A stretch of DNA of 64,000 nucleotides from Spartobacteria bacterium (GTDB lineage Bacteria; Verrucomicrobiota; Verrucomicrobiia; Chthoniobacterales; UBA10450). The position numbers were made by a program, and so were the translations under genes. This document shows positions 28,724 through 37,952 of the stretch, one piece after another (positions within the stretch are counted from its first letter, which is position 1; every line of letters begins with the position of its first letter). Under the pieces are notes generated by a model. It was not told the origin of the DNA. It saw nothing but the letters and a program-made list of their open reading frames with translations, and did not search any database. Location: positions 1 to 64,000 of the forward strand of contig JAJPGZ010000002.1 in the NCBI GenBank assembly GCA_021325495.1, written 5' to 3'.

Positions 28724-29845
28724 TCAGATTTCCAGCTGCTTCGGAAAGCGCGAGAGAATCTTGCAGCCTTTCTTCGTCACGACCACGACGTCCTCGATGC
28801 GGACGCCGCCGAGCCCGGGATAATACAAGCCGGGCTCGACCGTCACTACTTGTCGATCTTGCAAAACGACTTTTTGCAGCCGCGGATATTCGTGAATCTC
28901 GAGTCCGAGACCGTGGCCGGTGCCGTGGAAAAATCCAACGTCCTTGCCGTTGCGCTTTTCCGTTTTGTAACCGCGATCGTCGAAAAGTTTTTGAATCGCC
29001 TTGTGGATCGACATGCCATCGACCCCGGCCTTGATGCGCTTCAACGCTAGTTCCTGTCCGTCTTTCACCGTGTTCCAAAGTTTGCGTTGCGGTTCGCTCG
29101 CCTTGCCGCGCACGACCGTTCGCGTCATGTCGCCCCAATAACCGCTCTTCGGATCGCGCGGGAAAATGTCGAAGATGATCAATTCATTCGCGCGCAATGG
29201 ACCGGAGCCGCGCTCGTGCGGATCGCACGCCTGATCGCCGCCGGCCACGATCGTGTTCGTCGGCGTGCCGCCGGCGTGCAACATCGCGGTGTCGATTTCC
29301 GCGCGGAGAATTTCAGACGTCAACGTCTTGCCGTTCCATTTCAGTTTCTTGTCACGTGCGATTGTCGATCTTCGCAAAATGTCCATGGCGCGCTGCATTC
29401 CGGCTTCGGTGATGCGGAGCGCGTGTCCGATCATTTTCAATTCCTCATCCGTTTTCGCCGCGCGCTGCGGCCAGAACATTCCGTTGGTCGTCGTAAGATC
29501 GACATCTAACTCTCGGGCGTAGCCAAGCGGAAAACTCGAGGGGACGGTCGCGCGTTTCACTTTTCGTTTGCGCAGAAAATGCGCGATCACTTTCTCGAAC
29601 GCCGGCGATTGTCGATCTTTCCCCTGCACTTCGCGCTCGAGCTGATTGTAGGAAACGAACTCATCCACCTTTGCCGTGCGCCGGCCGCGGCCCATCTCGA
29701 GATCGCTCAACACAATTGTGCGTTTCCCGTTTTGCTGCAGAAAAATAAACGGATCGCCCGCCCAGAATTTCGTCGCGTAAAACATGTCTGCGTCCTGGTC
29801 GCTCGCCGCCACTATCAATCGAGTCCCATTTTGTTTTCGTTTCAT
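28724..29845 (-). CDS. M24 family metallopeptidase (Xaa-Pro aminopeptidase-like)
   Basis: This 373-residue protein has an N-terminal creatinase-like domain and a C-terminal pita-bread domain. Metal ligands are recognisable: Asp residues in IFDIFPRD and GDMTRTV, His in GTGHGLGLEIHE, and Glu in TVEPGLYYPG and RIEDVVVV. Expected to remove N-terminal residues next to proline or process dipeptides. The start overlaps the stop of the ABC transporter gene by ATGA. Confidence 0.9.
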   Translation of the reverse strand: MKRKQNGTRLIVAASDQDADMFYATKFWAGDPFIFLQQNGKRTIVLSDLEMGRGRRTAKVDEFVSYNQLEREVQGKDRQSPAFEKVIAHFLRKRKVKRATVPSSFPLGYARELDVDLTTTNGMFWPQRAAKTDEELKMIGHALRITEAGMQRAMDILRRSTIARDKKLKWNGKTLTSEILRAEIDTAMLHAGGTPTNTIVAGGDQACDPHERGSGPLRANELIIFDIFPRDPKSGYWGDMTRTVVRGKASEPQRKLWNTVKDGQELALKRIKAGVDGMSIHKAIQKLFDDRGYKTEKRNGKDVGFFHGTGHGLGLEIHEYPRLQKVVLQDRQVVTVEPGLYYPGLGGVRIEDVVVVTKKGCKILSRFPKQLEI

Positions 29846-32800
29846 CGGCTCCTCCGCACTTCAAGTTGTCTTCGCAAAATCCAGTGGAGCAGGCCTAACA
29901 AGAAGATTGTCGATCCAACGAGCACCACGGTATTGAAAACAAAAACGCTCACGTCCACGCCCAGATAATGTTTCTTCGCGCCGAAGAAAACGTTCGGATG
30001 CGAGCCGCGGCGATAATCGGTCTGCTCCATCTCGGCATTCGAGATCAAATCGGAAACTTTCTGGTTCACATAAAGCTGCTCGGCCGTGATCGGGCCGCTG
30101 GCGTGACGGAAAAGTGCTCGCTCGAATCCGTGTTTACCGTCAAGAATTTCGTCCACAGTCTTGAGAAAGCGATCGACTTCGCCTGGCGATCTGCCTTCGA
30201 GGCCGGAGAGAACCGCCAGCGTTTCCTTGAGATCATCCAGGCGCTTGCTGGAGGCGGCATCTTGTCGATGTTGCGCGACGATGCCGTCGATCTCGCGTTG
30301 CGCGCGCTCCTGCCGTTTCGTTAGGGGATTTAATTTCGCCTGGGCCACGACCAGTTCTTCGTAGGACCAGCGCATGGCGATGAACTGGCAAACGAACGGC
30401 ACTTCGAGTTTGCTCTGCATTTTCTTTCCGCGATCGGGATTCGGATGCTCCTTGAACCAATGTGTGAGCGCATAAACGAGCGCGAGATTGCGATTCATGT
30501 CCTCGTATTTAATCAACGCGCCGCCCATGATGATCTGCGGAATCAAAACCAAGGGCACGATGTTGGCCGCGGTTTTAGGATCGCCCACCAGGGTGGAGAC
30601 GAGCAGGCCGAGCGCGACGCCCCCCATGGCCGTCATGAAAACGATACCGAGGTAGGGCCAGAACATTCCGCGAATGGCGAGAATGTAATTGCCGATCAAA
30701 ACGAAGAGAACGCATTGCATGAGCGCGAAGATGCCGAGCGTGAGCGTTTTCGAGGTGACGTAATAGCCGAGGCGCACGTTCAGGTTGCGCTCGCGTTGAA
30801 GAATGGTGCGGTCGCGAATAATGTCGTCGGCGCTATTCGTTAGGCCGAGGAACATGGCCACGATCAAAGTCAGGAAGAGGTAGGTCGGAATGTGATAGGC
30901 AGACGCGAAATCGTACCGGCCGCTATCGGAGTAACGCAGAATGGTCGCGATCAATAACGCCAGCACCGGCGCGACGCACAACGTGATCACGACATTCGCC
31001 TTGTTGCGCAGTTTGCTGATGAAGGAGCGTTTGAGCAGCGTGCGGAATTGCGTCCACTCGTCGCGCCAGCGAATCGGTTGTCGTTTCTTTTGCGCGGGCG
31101 CAACCGGCAAGTGCGCGACCGGCTCCTTGCGCAATGAAACTTGTTTCACGTCCTGGATGAGCCGGAACGCTTCGTATTTGTCGCGCCAAAATTCCGGCGA
31201 GTAACGCCGCGCCGCCACGAGCTGACCACGACTGTTCTCTTCGTAAATGATATCGCCGCTCAGATCACGCAGCGGCGTCTCGAGCACATCGAAAATAAAT
31301 TCGGGCCGCGTCGTCCCGCACGACGGGCAACCGCCGAGCTCGTGCCCGAATTGATGTTGATGTTCCGCTTCCGCGAAATAACGCAGCATGTCGGTCGGCG
31401 TTCCGAAAAAGACGAGCCGACCGCCTTTATCGAGCAGGATCGCTTTGTGAAACATCTGGAATAGTTTCGAGCTCGGCTGGTGAATCGTCACCATGATGAT
31501 TTTGTTGTGCGCCATTCCGCGAATGATTTCGATGACGTGCTCGGAATCTTTCGAGGACAAACCGGAAGTCGGTTCGTCGAACAGGTACACGTCCGACATG
31601 CCGATCATGTCGAGGCCGATGTTGAGACGTTTACGTTCGCCGCCGCTCAATGTCTTCTTCACCGCGCTGCCGACGACGGCGTCGCGACGTTCGCCCAAAC
31701 CCAGCTCGATTAATTTTCCTTCGAGCCGCCGTCCGCGATCGCGTCGCGACAAATGGGGCGAACGGATCGCGGCCGCGAATTGTAAATTTTCGCCGATGGT
31801 GAGGTGCTCATCGAACGCGTCCTCTTGCGGAATGTAACTGACGTAGCGTTTGAGGTTGTCGAGGTTCGGATAGAGCGATTGGCCATTGAGAAAAACCTGG
31901 CCGCTCGTCGGCTGCAATTGTCCGGCGAGAACTTTGAGCAACGTGCTTTTCCCCGAACCGCTCGCGCCCATGACGCAGACGAGCTCGCCGCGCGAAATCG
32001 AAAATGAAATTCCTTCGAGACCAACTTCGCCATTGCTGAAACGATGCGTCACTTCGCTGACGTCGAGATTGCGAATAATGTTCCGCTCTTCTTCGATGAT
32101 GCGCTCGGAGAAGTTGCAACGCAGCACTTGTCCGATGTCGATCTTGATGGTGTCGCCGTCTTTTAATGGATATGTCGATCTTACGGCCACGTCGCCGACC
32201 ATGATGGAACGGTCGGCCTCGATCACTTCAAGCTGGCCGACGCGTTTGTCGTAATCGCAAAAAATCTTGAGCAACACATCGCCGCTCGTTCCCGGCGAAA
32301 GCAAAATGTCATCCGCTTCGAGCAAGCTCGGATTGTTCGAGACGAGATATTCTGATTTCGAAGCTTTGAGTTGGAACCGTCCGCCGAGCGCACGCGCGCG
32401 CCGGCGGAGATCGGTGAAATCAAGCTCGCTGTTGTTATGAAAGATGATGCGATCATCGAGCGAGCCTTCGACTTCGGCGCCGGCCTTGAGTTTCGTTCCG
32501 TTCAAGACCGCATTCACATCCTTCAACGCTTTCACGCGCACTTTGAGCCCGAACGTGATCTCGAGCGCGCTCTCGCGTGTCCGCGCCCGTTCGAGCGCGA
32601 CTTCGTCGCTGTCCTTGTTCACGCGAATGAAAATGTGCGGCAGCGAAACGTTTTTCTTCGCGTTAAAATACGTGGCGACGTCCTGATACATCAGCACCTG
32701 GTCGCCCACGAGAATGCGTTGGCCCGGATAAATTCGGCAAAATCCGCCCCTAACGAGCGGACGGCCGCGCACGGATATGGTTTGCGCGCTGTAGTTCTTG

Positions 32801-33456
32801 AGCAGGATCAAATCGTGATAACGAAACGCGAGCAGCCGATCCATTTCCTTCAAAGCGCGCAGTTTCACGTCCGATTTCCCATCCGCGCCGAAGGAGAGCG
32901 ACTCGAGTGGTGACGCGCCGCGTTGATAAATCGAGGGATCGGAATCTTCGCTGGCGTTGAGCTGATAGACGATGTCGATCGCCTGCGCGGCCATGCCGAG
33001 CTGCGACATGAACGAATAAAACGCGACGACTTGTTCCTGCTTCAGTCCCGCTTGCGAAATCAAATCGTAAAGCTGAACGCCGAGCATGATCTTGCGATCG
33101 GTGCTCAATTGCAGACTGAGCTTTTGCGCCATCGCGGAAAGGTCCTGCTGTTCGTAAAGCGCCTGGCGGAAAAGTTGGCGCAGCTCGGAATAAACCGCTT
33201 CCGGGTAATCGTAACGAAGAAAGCCTAACGAACTGTCGATTTCTTCTTCGAGGAGAACGCCGTCGGCCTTGGAGAAACTGGCCAGCACCTGGATGAGCAG
33301 CGGCAACAGGTTCGGTCCTTCCGAAACACTGCGCGGTTTGCGCATGGCACGACGCATCCACCGCCGACCGCGGCGCTGAATGCGATACGCGAATGGCGTG
33401 ACTTTCTGCACGGCGCGGTCGATCTTGTCCGCGACTGTTGTGACGAGCTCTGTCAT
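29842..33456 (-). CDS. Very large ABCG-type transporter with an N-terminal TerB-like domain
   Basis: This 1204-residue protein combines several parts. Residues about 48-155 are helical and TerB-like (LLPLLIQVLASFSKADGVLLEEEI). Residues about 190-450 form two or three beta-rich modules of FHA-like appearance. An ABC ATPase follows with Walker A GASGSGKST (about 497-505), signature LSGGERKRLNIG and Walker B VYLFDEPTSGL. A CPSCG pair precedes an ABC2-type membrane domain (about 830-1030), then a long soluble stretch and one last helix (about 1170-1195). ABCG-like half transporters are usually 550-700 residues. Substrate unknown. Divergent from ftsH. Confidence 0.85.
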   Translation of the reverse strand: MTELVTTVADKIDRAVQKVTPFAYRIQRRGRRWMRRAMRKPRSVSEGPNLLPLLIQVLASFSKADGVLLEEEIDSSLGFLRYDYPEAVYSELRQLFRQALYEQQDLSAMAQKLSLQLSTDRKIMLGVQLYDLISQAGLKQEQVVAFYSFMSQLGMAAQAIDIVYQLNASEDSDPSIYQRGASPLESLSFGADGKSDVKLRALKEMDRLLAFRYHDLILLKNYSAQTISVRGRPLVRGGFCRIYPGQRILVGDQVLMYQDVATYFNAKKNVSLPHIFIRVNKDSDEVALERARTRESALEITFGLKVRVKALKDVNAVLNGTKLKAGAEVEGSLDDRIIFHNNSELDFTDLRRRARALGGRFQLKASKSEYLVSNNPSLLEADDILLSPGTSGDVLLKIFCDYDKRVGQLEVIEADRSIMVGDVAVRSTYPLKDGDTIKIDIGQVLRCNFSERIIEEERNIIRNLDVSEVTHRFSNGEVGLEGISFSISRGELVCVMGASGSGKSTLLKVLAGQLQPTSGQVFLNGQSLYPNLDNLKRYVSYIPQEDAFDEHLTIGENLQFAAAIRSPHLSRRDRGRRLEGKLIELGLGERRDAVVGSAVKKTLSGGERKRLNIGLDMIGMSDVYLFDEPTSGLSSKDSEHVIEIIRGMAHNKIIMVTIHQPSSKLFQMFHKAILLDKGGRLVFFGTPTDMLRYFAEAEHQHQFGHELGGCPSCGTTRPEFIFDVLETPLRDLSGDIIYEENSRGQLVAARRYSPEFWRDKYEAFRLIQDVKQVSLRKEPVAHLPVAPAQKKRQPIRWRDEWTQFRTLLKRSFISKLRNKANVVITLCVAPVLALLIATILRYSDSGRYDFASAYHIPTYLFLTLIVAMFLGLTNSADDIIRDRTILQRERNLNVRLGYYVTSKTLTLGIFALMQCVLFVLIGNYILAIRGMFWPYLGIVFMTAMGGVALGLLVSTLVGDPKTAANIVPLVLIPQIIMGGALIKYEDMNRNLALVYALTHWFKEHPNPDRGKKMQSKLEVPFVCQFIAMRWSYEELVVAQAKLNPLTKRQERAQREIDGIVAQHRQDAASSKRLDDLKETLAVLSGLEGRSPGEVDRFLKTVDEILDGKHGFERALFRHASGPITAEQLYVNQKVSDLISNAEMEQTDYRRGSHPNVFFGAKKHYLGVDVSVFVFNTVVLVGSTIFLLGLLHWILRRQLEVRRSR

Positions 33457-33511
33457 CCGACTACTTCGACGTGCAAGTTACCGTAACGGCTGAACGTTTC
33501 AACGAAGCGAT

Positions 33512-33537
33512 TGTCGATCTTGCAACATGTCGATCTT
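33512..33537 (-). repeat. Tandem AAGATCGACA pair between divergent genes
   Basis: Copies start at 33512 and 33528 (16 bp apart) in the 149-bp gap between the ABC transporter and ftsH. No other clear signal is visible in the gap. Confidence 0.88.
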
Positions 33538-33605
33538 ACGTGCGCGCACAGCATGTGCTTTTTGCATTGCCCTGATGTCATGTTAGCCTGAATCCGCTTT
33601 CCCCT

Positions 33606-35633
33606 ATGTCTGAAAAAAATTCGAACCGAGATAACAAACGCAATACCGAGCCGAGCTTTAACTGGCGCGGCGTCATCGGCATTGCGCTCGCCATTGGTCT
33701 GCTCGGCCTTGCCTTCTTCATTCGCGGCAACGGTTACGCGAACGTCGAGGAAGTTCCCTACAGCCGCTTCCTTCAGTTGCTCGAGAACAAGCAGATCGTT
33801 CAGGACGACAAAAATTATCCGTTTCGATTGATCGTTTCCGAAGGCGAGAAAACGCAATCGCTCATCGGCTTTTATCGCAAGGCGGCGGCCGGCACTGATC
33901 AAGCGGTGAAATTTCACACCACGGTGTTTCTGCCGTTCACGAGTGATTTGCAGCAGAAGCTAAACGCCGCCGGCATTCAGCCCGACATCAAAATGGACAC
34001 GAACATTTGGGGACAGGCGTTGTTTAGCTTCGCGCCCATCGGTGTCTTTTTGTTGATCCTTTATTTTCTGTTCCGCCAGCAAATCCGCATGGCGGGCAAA
34101 GGCGCGCTCAATTTCGGCAAATCGCGCGCGCGAATGTTGGCGCGCGACAAAAACAAAATCACGTTCAAGGACGTCGCCGGTGTCGAGGAAGCGAAAGATG
34201 AAGTGACCGAACTGGTCGAGTTTTTGCGCGACCCGAAAAAATTTCAGAAACTCGGCGGACGCATTCCGAAAGGCGTGTTGTTAGTCGGCCCGCCCGGAAC
34301 GGGAAAGACATTGCTCGCGCGCGCCATCGCCGGCGAAGCCGATGTTCCATTCTTCTCCATCAGCGGTTCGGATTTCGTCGAGATGTTTGTCGGCGTCGGC
34401 GCGAGCCGCGTGCGCGATATGTTCGAGCAGGGAAAGAAATCGGCGCCGTGCATTATTTTCATCGACGAAATCGACGCGGTCGGCCGCCATCGCGGTCATG
34501 GCGTTGGCGGCGGACATGATGAACGCGAGCAAACGCTGAATGCATTGCTTGTCGAGATGGACGGCTTCGATACGCAGGAAGGTGTCATCATCATCGCCGC
34601 TACGAACCGGCCCGATGTTCTCGATCCTGCATTGCTGCGCCCCGGCCGCTTTGATCGACAAATCACGGTCAACCTTCCCGACGTGAAAGGCCGCGAAGAA
34701 ATTTTGCGCGTGCATTCCAAGAAAGTGAAACTGGCGGAAGGTGTCGATCTTCAAGTGGTCGCGCGCGGTACGCCCGGATATTCCGGCGCTGAGCTCGCGA
34801 ACGTCATCAACGAAGCGGCGCTACTCGCGGCGCGTCGTGGATTAAAAGGAATCACGCTCGCGGAATTGGAAGAAGCGCGCGACAAAGTTCGTTGGGGCAA
34901 AGAGCGCCGCAGCCTTGCGCTTAGCGAAAAAGAAAAGACGAACACCGCCTATCACGAAGCCGGCCACGCCTTGTTGCTCGAATTACTCGAGCACACCGAG
35001 CCGCTGCACAAAGTCACGATCATTCCGCGCGGCCCATCGCTTGGATCGACTATGTGGTTGCCGGAAGAAGACAAATACACCAACCGCAAAAACGAACTCG
35101 TCGCCGGTCTCGCCGTCAGCATGGGCGGCCGCGTCGCCGAGGAAATTGTTTTTGGCGACATCACGAACGGCGCGCGCGGCGACATCAAGGGCGCGACGGC
35201 GATTGCCCGCCGCATGGTTTGCGAATGGGGCATGAGCGAAAAAATGGGCATGGTCGAGTACGGCGAGCACGAAGATTACGTTTTTCTCGGCCGCGACATT
35301 TCGCGCGCGCGCGATTACAGCGAAGCCACCGCCGAACAGATCGACCAGGAAGTGCGCAAGTTGATCGACGACGCGTATGCCGTGGCGAAGCAAACTCTCA
35401 CCGCGCATCGCGACAAACTCGAAGTCATCGCCAAAGCATTGCTCGAGTACGAAACTTTGGACGGATCGCAGATCAAGGAAATCGTCGAACACGGACGCTT
35501 GATCAATCCGCCGCGCGGAATTCCGCCATCAACTGGCGCGAAAATGCCGCCCGAAAAACCGCCCAAACAAGTCATCGCCGCGCCCGATGTTGCTCCGCCG
35601 TTGCCGGGCGCATTAGGCGGCGCGCCGGCGTGA
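33606..35633 (+). CDS. ftsH: ATP-dependent membrane zinc protease FtsH
   Basis: This 675-residue protein has two membrane segments (about 20-38 and 137-158), an AAA domain with Walker A GPPGTGKT (228-235), Walker B IIFIDEID and the arginine-finger region RPGRFD, and a protease domain with HEAGH. A Pro-rich tail ends the protein. FtsH degrades unassembled membrane proteins and short-lived regulators. It is followed by a hairpin (35690-35706) and an integron-like cassette. Confidence 0.96.
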   Translation: MSEKNSNRDNKRNTEPSFNWRGVIGIALAIGLLGLAFFIRGNGYANVEEVPYSRFLQLLENKQIVQDDKNYPFRLIVSEGEKTQSLIGFYRKAAAGTDQAVKFHTTVFLPFTSDLQQKLNAAGIQPDIKMDTNIWGQALFSFAPIGVFLLILYFLFRQQIRMAGKGALNFGKSRARMLARDKNKITFKDVAGVEEAKDEVTELVEFLRDPKKFQKLGGRIPKGVLLVGPPGTGKTLLARAIAGEADVPFFSISGSDFVEMFVGVGASRVRDMFEQGKKSAPCIIFIDEIDAVGRHRGHGVGGGHDEREQTLNALLVEMDGFDTQEGVIIIAATNRPDVLDPALLRPGRFDRQITVNLPDVKGREEILRVHSKKVKLAEGVDLQVVARGTPGYSGAELANVINEAALLAARRGLKGITLAELEEARDKVRWGKERRSLALSEKEKTNTAYHEAGHALLLELLEHTEPLHKVTIIPRGPSLGSTMWLPEEDKYTNRKNELVAGLAVSMGGRVAEEIVFGDITNGARGDIKGATAIARRMVCEWGMSEKMGMVEYGEHEDYVFLGRDISRARDYSEATAEQIDQEVRKLIDDAYAVAKQTLTAHRDKLEVIAKALLEYETLDGSQIKEIVEHGRLINPPRGIPPSTGAKMPPEKPPKQVIAAPDVAPPLPGALGGAPA

Positions 35634-35689
35634 TCTCCTCGAAAAGCTCGTTCCGGATTAGACTCACAAATTGGGCATTTCGCTGGAAA

Positions 35690-35706
35690 GACCCAAAAAT
35701 TGGGTC
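35690..35706. terminator. Hairpin downstream of ftsH
   Basis: A perfect 7-bp stem, GACCCAA/TTGGGTC, with a 3-base loop lies 57 bp after the ftsH stop and 9 bp before the cassette boundary. The bases that follow (TACTTCTC) are only partly T-rich. It could end ftsH transcription and insulate the cassette. Confidence 0.4.
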
Positions 35707-35715
35707 TACTTCTCG

Positions 35716-36198
35716 TTAGACCTCATGTCGCGCTCGGTGTTTCTCTCGATTATCCTTGCGCTCGGAGTGTGCCTTACTTCGTTTGGCCTACAGCCGAAGC
35801 CTGGCGATCCCGCCGTCGACGGCAAGGATTACCTCATATCCGAAGCAGACTTTCGCGCCATTATCTCGGTCGCTCGCGCATGGGTGGCTAAGACACATCC
35901 GTCCTTCAGCATCCGCCGAGTGCACGTAATCGCTCGCGCCGAAGTCGAAGTTTACGTTCGAGGCCGACTTGCCGCCGATTACGGTGCAGAAGACGATATG
36001 CACTTTGTGAGGCTCCGCCGAGCGAAGAATGATTGGCGCGTCGCCGGTGACAATTTGGAGGGTATGCCTACTATCGATTAGGTCTAACCAAGCGCTGCAG
36101 CCAACCGCTGACCGGCGCGAGTATTTCGGCATGACAACTTCAACATTCAAATTCGAAGCAGCGCTCGTTTTCGCCAGCGGTGGCTGAGCTTGTTCTCG
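35716..36198 (+). mobile_element. Integron-type gene cassette carrying one small gene and an attC site
   Basis: The unit starts at the TTAGAC of a GTTAGAC core site (35715-35721, consensus GTTRRRY). It contains one gene (35725-36081) and ends in a folded attC site whose first core, GTCTAAC, follows the stop codon directly and whose last core is GTTAGGC (36198-36204). The first six bases of the cassette (TTAGAC) are the complement of GTCTAA in the attC start, as expected when a circular cassette is opened between G and TT. No integrase gene is in the window, so this is a lone cassette or part of an integrase-less cluster. Confidence 0.7.
35725..36081 (+). CDS. Secreted orphan protein carried by the cassette
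   Basis: The ATG at 35725 lies 4 bp inside the cassette and gives 118 residues with a signal peptide (MSRSVFLSIILALGVCLTSFG). The mature part (DYLISEADFRAII, then RRVHVIARAEVEVYVRG) resembles small NTF2-like or lipoprotein-type folds but no family was recognised. A start so close to the upstream core site and a stop directly before the attC core are typical of cassette genes. Confidence 0.7.
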   Translation: MSRSVFLSIILALGVCLTSFGLQPKPGDPAVDGKDYLISEADFRAIISVARAWVAKTHPSFSIRRVHVIARAEVEVYVRGRLAADYGAEDDMHFVRLRRAKNDWRVAGDNLEGMPTID

Positions 36199-36204
36199 TT
36201 AGGC
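36082..36204 (+). other. attC recombination site
   Basis: This 123-bp imperfect inverted repeat starts GTCTAAC (RYYYAAC) and ends GTTAGGC (GTTRRRY). The arms pair: CAGCCAACCGCTG (36098-36110) opposes CAGCGGTGGCTG (36175-36186), leaving a single unpaired A in the left arm, like the extrahelical base of true attC sites. AAGC and GCTT pair next to the cores. The loop between the arms is about 65 bases. Confidence 0.72.
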
Positions 36205-36335
36205 CAGTACCCACGGCAGTTCTGCTCTGATTTTAATATAGCCGTAACTGGCAGTGAGTAAACAGGACATGGATTTGGCTAGCACCGCGTAAGATCGACA
36301 ATCGCTCGCGCGTCCTGTTAAAAAGCGGCCTAACA
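36205..36335. other. Gene-free stretch after the attC site
   Basis: These 131 bp hold no gene. They contain an imperfect stem (CCAGT...ACGG with CCGT...ACTGG, about 36203-36250), an 8-bp inverted repeat AACAGGAC/GTCCTGTT (36261-36268 and 36312-36319) around an AAGATCGACA copy at 36291, and GCCTAACAATGCTCGTTAGC just before and into the next start codon. The last could be the remnant of a second, collapsed attC. Confidence 0.4.
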
Positions 36336-37010
36336 ATGCTCGTTAGCCACCGTCACCGCTTCATCTACACAAAGACGATGAAGACCGCGAGCACGTCGGT
36401 CGAAGTCTATTTCGAACCGTTCTGCGCCGATGTGCCGCAGCAGGGCATCGATCTTCGTGACGATTACGTATGCGACGCCGGCATCATCGGGACGCGCCGC
36501 GTTTACCGTCCCGCGCCGGGCCAGTGGTATCACCACATGCCGGCCGCTCAGATCAAGCAACGACTTGGCGACGAGATTTGGAACTCGTATTTTAAATTTT
36601 GCGCGATTCGAAATCCGTTCGACAAAGTCATCGCCACTTTTTATTACGTGCGCGACCTCGGCTGGATCCAGACGGACAAGACCCTGCCCGAACGCGATCA
36701 ATTCCAGCGCTGGCTCCCCAACGCGACGATTTTATCCGATCGCGAGATCTACACGATCGACGGCAAATTTTGCCTCGATGGCATCGTGCGTTACGAACAT
36801 CTCGATCAAGATTTGAGCGAGGTCTGCCAACGCATTGGCGTTCCGTGGAAACCGCAGGCGCTGCCCCGATTAAAAACCAGCAGTCGCCCGCGCGAGGCGA
36901 CGATTGCTCACATGTATTCCGCGGAAACGGCGGAGCTGGTGCGGCGGCGCTACGAGTTTGAGTTTGCGCAATTCGGATATTCTGACGACATCGCGCAATA
37001 CGGCGCCTGA
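36336..37010 (+). CDS. Sulfotransferase family protein
   Basis: This 224-residue protein has the two PAPS-binding signatures of soluble sulfotransferases: a 5'-phosphosulfate loop (YTKTMKTASTS) near the N-terminus and the 3'-phosphate segment CAIRNPFDKVIATF. Such enzymes transfer sulfate to sugars or other small molecules and are common in cell-surface clusters. It stands alone here, next to the cassette, with a start inside a GTTAGCC sequence, so it may have arrived by the same route. It ends 8 bp before an AAGATCGACA copy. Confidence 0.8.
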   Translation: MLVSHRHRFIYTKTMKTASTSVEVYFEPFCADVPQQGIDLRDDYVCDAGIIGTRRVYRPAPGQWYHHMPAAQIKQRLGDEIWNSYFKFCAIRNPFDKVIATFYYVRDLGWIQTDKTLPERDQFQRWLPNATILSDREIYTIDGKFCLDGIVRYEHLDQDLSEVCQRIGVPWKPQALPRLKTSSRPREATIAHMYSAETAELVRRRYEFEFAQFGYSDDIAQYGA

Positions 37011-37028
37011 ACTTCGCAAGATCGACAA

Positions 37029-37394
37029 CTACCTTCGCACCCGATCGCCTTCGTGCGTTTTCACTTCACGGCGTTGCTTATCCACCACCCGCCGCAGCTC
37101 GCGCTCCATCGTCTTGAACGCATCGTGAATCGCCTTGTGCAAAGGTTCGTGCGAGCCGTTGTCCATTTGCTGTTCTTCGGCCACGAGCTCGTGCCGCGGC
37201 GCCACCGTCACATCGAGACGCACCCGATACGGATTTCCTTTTTGATGCGCGTGGTTCGGCTGCTCGATCGCGACGTCGCAGCGATTGATGTGATCGCAAA
37301 ATTTTTCCAACCGCGCCGCGTACTCGAAAACCAGGTTGTCGATCTTCTCGTCTTTAGTCAGGCCCCGGTAAGTGATCTTGATGGGTAATTGCAT
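37029..37394 (-). CDS. hpf: Ribosome hibernation promoting factor (HPF/RaiA family)
   Basis: This 121-residue protein follows the sigma-54 modulation/S30EA pattern: an N-terminal strand (LPIKITYRGLTKDEKIDN), then LEKFCDHINRCDVAIEQP and RVRLDVTVAPRHEL, and a C-terminal helix (HKAIHDAFKTMEREL). It is the short form without the dimerisation domain. It would bind the 30S subunit under starvation. It starts 5 bp after a host attachment family gene. Confidence 0.85.
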   Translation of the reverse strand: MQLPIKITYRGLTKDEKIDNLVFEYAARLEKFCDHINRCDVAIEQPNHAHQKGNPYRVRLDVTVAPRHELVAEEQQMDNGSHEPLHKAIHDAFKTMERELRRVVDKQRREVKTHEGDRVRR

Positions 37395-37399
37395 AAATC

Positions 37400-37867
37400 T
37401 TAAAGCGGTTGCAGCGAATGAAAGTGCTGCGGGAGTTTCGCCACTTCAATCCGCACCAAATCCGATTTCACATGCTCGACGATGCGGTCCCGCACGTCGT
37501 TAGGCAAAAGATCGACAATCGTCTTATGCATTTCCGACGGGGCCGCGAACGACCAGCCTTCCACGCCGTCACTCTTCACCACTTTCGCGATCTGATCCGC
37601 CAGCTCTTTGAAAATGCGACGGTCGGTTTCCGTTTCCAATTGCGTCCGCTCCGCGATCGAGGCCTGTCCGCGATGCGCGCCCGCGCTTTCCGTCACCGGA
37701 AAACGCCCGGCCGCGTCGGTCACTTTGTCGATTAATCTTCCGTGCGCGTCGGTGATGTTGAATGCCTGCACCAGTTGCAAACTCGGACCGCGCGTCGGCG
37801 TTTCGTTTACTTTATATGCTTTCAATCCGCCGCGATCGGCGACGACGACCAGAGAACTTGATGTCAT
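37400..37867 (-). CDS. Host attachment (baeRF-like) family protein
   Basis: This 155-residue protein has the family layout: a VVVADRGGLKAYKV start, the segment GRFPVTESAGAHRGQ and a C-terminal half (RIFKELADQIAKVV, then FAAPSEMHKTIVDLLP). The fold resembles the N-terminal half of archaeal release factors; the old name host attachment protein comes from plant-associated bacteria. No enzyme activity is established. It lies directly upstream of hpf, which suggests a link with translation or ribosome state. Confidence 0.78.
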   Translation of the reverse strand: MTSSSLVVVADRGGLKAYKVNETPTRGPSLQLVQAFNITDAHGRLIDKVTDAAGRFPVTESAGAHRGQASIAERTQLETETDRRIFKELADQIAKVVKSDGVEGWSFAAPSEMHKTIVDLLPNDVRDRIVEHVKSDLVRIEVAKLPQHFHSLQPL

Positions 37868-37952
37868 AAGCAGGCAGTCAGCGCGAAGAGAAAACGCGCA
37901 TACACATCTCTATAGTGAATTCGCAGCCGCACACAAGATCGCGTCCAAAAAT

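Noticed and set aside
33453-33917. Minus-strand frame of 154 codons at the ftsH 5' end
   Set aside because: It runs antisense to ftsH, lacks any domain, and its start lies within ftsH; treated as a shadow.
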